Shown one piece after another: positions 19,613 to 19,936 of a DNA stretch of 19,936 nucleotides. Where the stretch lies: positions 1 through 19,936 of the forward strand of contig DFDY01000125.1 in the NCBI GenBank assembly GCA_002368955.1, given 5' to 3'. This DNA is from Bacteroidales bacterium UBA3816 (GTDB lineage: Bacteria; Bacteroidota; Bacteroidia; Bacteroidales; P3). Positions within the stretch are counted from its first letter, which is position 1; each line of letters opens with the position of its first letter. The position numbers and the translations under genes were made by a program. The notes beneath the pieces are model-generated. The model did not search any database. It was not told the DNA's origin and saw only the letters and a program-made list of their open reading frames with translations.

Positions 19613-19936
19613 GCGTTTTGGCCGTTGCAACTTGTTGGAAATGTGCAAGCACTCTTTTTCTGTGCTTGAGTGCGCACGAAAGCACACTTTTTTTCATTTT
19701 TTTTATAACCGCTATTTTTCAATTTATAAATAAAAGTAAATATACTATATGTCAGCCACTTGTTTCCAGTTTCTGTTTTCATGGCGGCTGTGGCCCCGGA
19801 CCCCTTCCCTCCCAGTTACACAAAACTGCACCAAAATTCTTTTCCTGGGGAAAGGGGGGTGCGGGGTGTGCACGAGCCGGCCGAGAAAAAGAGCCTGCCG
19901 GCGCGTGTGAGAAAGAATACGTTTTGTCGCTCCCAA
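19613..19936. other. non-coding right end
   Basis: I see no convincing gene. The stretch 19690-19750 is very AT-rich; 19780-19936 is GC-rich with runs of C and G and an inverted GCCGG(C) pair near 19877-19903. Reading frames here have no family features. It could hold an element end or origin, but no attachment site can be shown. Confidence 0.4.

Noticed and set aside
19433..19936. Minus-strand reading frames at the right end
   Set aside because: Low-complexity products overlapping each other and the phased repeats, with no start context or family pattern.

Overview
The window looks like Bacteroidetes DNA, probably Bacteroidales. Several promoters match the Bacteroidetes -33/-7 type (TTTG, 18-20 bases, TAnnTTTG), Shine-Dalgarno sequences are poor, AT-rich leaders precede genes, and the integrase fragment has the SLRDTG / ADHSS / IYTNH pattern of Bacteroidetes tyrosine recombinases. 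Apart from that integrase remnant at the left edge, every protein gene lies on the minus strand, in tight runs with many ATGA stop/start overlaps. I read the window as an integrated, apparently non-tailed virus whose particle may contain a membrane. I see no terminase, portal, tape-measure or tail gene. I do see about eighteen small proteins with one or two membrane segments, a P-loop ATPase of packaging type, a beta-rich 229-residue capsid candidate, a large receptor-binding protein, and several membrane-anchored cell-wall enzymes. The virus type is an inference.

Layout, right to left in transcription order. (1) 19936-18413: non-coding DNA with phased repeats, a promoter, a BECR-type nuclease-like gene (19202-18792), and two plus-strand structured RNAs driven by duplicated promoters. 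(2) 18412-17031: a coiled-coil protein, a 91-residue protein and an LPD3-like protein, whose 3' end faces a plus-strand RNA that can fold as a cloverleaf. (3) 16882-15503: two-TM coiled-coil protein, P-loop ATPase and small HTH protein, overlapping one another. (4) 15449-12377: an accessory stability block with HigB/HigA, a HicB-like protein plus a VapB-like peptide plus a PIN toxin, a structured leader RNA with two unknown genes, then HicB/HicA, each block with its own promoter or terminator. (5) 12220-1091: the late/virion operon, opening with four 10-bp repeats and a promoter, then capsid candidate, a run of tail-anchored membrane proteins, a peptidoglycan-binding protein, a holin candidate, lysozyme, spike/SGNH hydrolase, a spanin-like protein, M23 peptidase, GIY-YIG protein and a basic BECR-like protein. 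(6) 999-1: a lipoprotein gene, a terminator and the broken integrase.

The most unusual pattern is a cassette seen three times. A plus-strand promoter (TTTG-N18-TATTTTTG) sits just upstream of a minus-strand gene start (or in a duplicated copy of such a region) and drives a short structured RNA. That RNA's terminator abuts or overlaps, tail to tail, the 3' end of a gene for a small BECR-fold-like (RNase/toxin-like) protein. A fourth such RNA has no protein partner. No family assignment here has been tested by database search or structure prediction.
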